NCBI RefSeq assembly: GCF_001939735.1
Contig: NZ_MJIL01000088.1
Span: 85,627 to 149,626 of the forward strand
DNA: 64,000 nt
Origin: Photobacterium proteolyticum
Lineage (GTDB): Bacteria; Pseudomonadota; Gammaproteobacteria; Enterobacterales; Vibrionaceae
Direction of reading: 5' to 3'
Shown here: positions 63,626 through 64,000 of the stretch, in pieces
How positions within the stretch are numbered: position 1 is the stretch's first letter
Layout: every line of letters starts with the position of its first letter
Made by a program: the position numbers and the translations under genes
The notes under the pieces: generated by a model
The model's database searches: none
The model's input: only the letters and a program-made list of their open reading frames with translations
What the model was told of the DNA's origin: nothing

Positions 63626-63921
63626 CTCGTACACGTATTAATCCCACGGCTCTCCAATAATCTTCTGGTTTTACTATGATTATAGTAACTCTAGAGCATA
63701 TAGAGCTTTGTTAAAACAAAGTTCGCCCGACAGTAAATCGTCAGTTGTAGCAGAATGGCATTTTGAAATAGAAATGCGACTTCTAGGCTAGAAGTAGTTT
63801 GTTGCGTAACACCCGTTTCTGGGAGTTAACGAGCACCACTGGTTAGCTGTTCGACATGAGAATATGTATCGCAAATCCGCTGGTGCGATCTGTCAGTAAG
63901 TAATTACGTTAACAAATTTTG
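63626..63921. other. Non-coding stretch between the MocR gene and the group II intron
   Basis: 296 bases without a supported gene. A short imperfect inverted repeat (GCACCACTGG near 63831 with CCGCTGGTGC near 63879) and GTTAAC motifs suggest structured or recombination-site DNA, but I cannot assign it to integron attC. It holds the 3' exon joined to the intron. Confidence 0.35.
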
Positions 63922-64000
63922 GTCGAGTAGACGACACTTGTTACCAAGTGCCGCCCCTCTAAGAACCGTACGTGCAACTTTCACTGCATACGGCTCAAGC
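63922..64000 (-). mobile_element. 3' end of a group II intron (domains V and VI)
   Basis: Read on the minus strand, 63996-63963 is a 34-base domain V: it starts GAGCCGTATGC, has the GTGAAAG tetraloop region and ends GCACGTACGGTTC. It is almost the same as the textbook domain V. A domain VI-like hairpin (GCACTTG, GTAAC, AAGTGT; 63933-63952) follows, and the end CTACTCGAC lies at 63930-63922. The rest of the intron and any reverse transcriptase gene are past the window end. Confidence 0.85.

Noticed and set aside
63831..63920. Possible integron attC site
   Set aside because: The GTTAAC motifs and partial inverted repeat do not line up into the R and L boxes of an attC, and no integrase or cassette is visible.
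1..64000. CRISPR arrays, tRNA and rRNA genes
   Set aside because: No regularly spaced direct repeats with spacers were found, and no cloverleaf or rRNA sequence was recognised. The GATC repeats of the origin are initiator sites, not CRISPR.

Overview
This is a Vibrionaceae secondary chromosome around its replication origin. The diagnosis rests on an RctB-type initiator gene (37655-39655), a ParA2/ParB2 pair (34175-36372), and six 15-bp sites matching the parS2 palindrome (core TTTACANTGTAAA). Between parA and rctB lies an origin with three 39-mers, a DnaA box, six GATC-containing iterons at an exact 23-bp period, and an AT-rich unwinding zone with spaced ATCA tetramers. PutA/PutP, PdxH, DctB/DctD and TmcA near the origin also fit a Vibrio/Photobacterium-type chromosome II. 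I cannot name the species.

Layout, left to right. 1-10 kb: the 3' end of an alkaline phosphatase gene, a DUF1566 lipoprotein, acetate kinase, a LysR regulator divergent from a frameshifted NAD(P)-binding protein, a CatB-like acetyltransferase, a HAD phosphatase, a Sel1-repeat membrane protein and a YiaW-like protein. 10-18 kb: L-serine dehydratase, then a proline-use block (AraC regulator, PutA, a separately encoded PutA C-terminal ALDH-like domain, PutP). 18.2-19 kb: a long non-coding stretch with sites that look like RctB iterons, about 18 kb from the origin, ending in a Fur-box-like sequence before a 10-TM metal exporter. 20-34 kb: a possible ncRNA, a PAS-LuxR regulator, pdxH, dctBD, a LapD-like c-di-GMP receptor, a FapA protein, ycdX and tmcA. 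34-40 kb: parBA, the origin and rctB. 40-53.5 kb: a PlpD-type patatin outer membrane protein, a dihydroxyacetone kinase operon (dhaK, dhaL and a DhaM fused to HPr and a complete Enzyme I) with its regulator DhaR, and an RND efflux pair.

From 54 kb the window becomes mobile. A Tn3-family transposase and divergent serine resolvase flank a palindromic res-like region. A 131-bp MITE-like element follows. Then comes an AT-rich cluster: a MocR-type PLP regulator divergent from an operon of EamA exporter, cysteine synthase-like enzyme (with an in-frame TAA), serine acetyltransferase with an unknown C-terminal extension, and an AlaX tRNA-editing protein. The last 79 bp are the 3' end (domains V and VI) of a group II intron on the minus strand.

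The most novel system is the 58.5-63.6 kb cluster. Serine activation, beta-substitution, export and mischarged-tRNA editing together suggest production of, or protection from, a cysteine/serine-like non-protein amino acid. That is inference. The most informative chromosome-biology signals are the origin architecture and the distal cluster of RctB-like sites.
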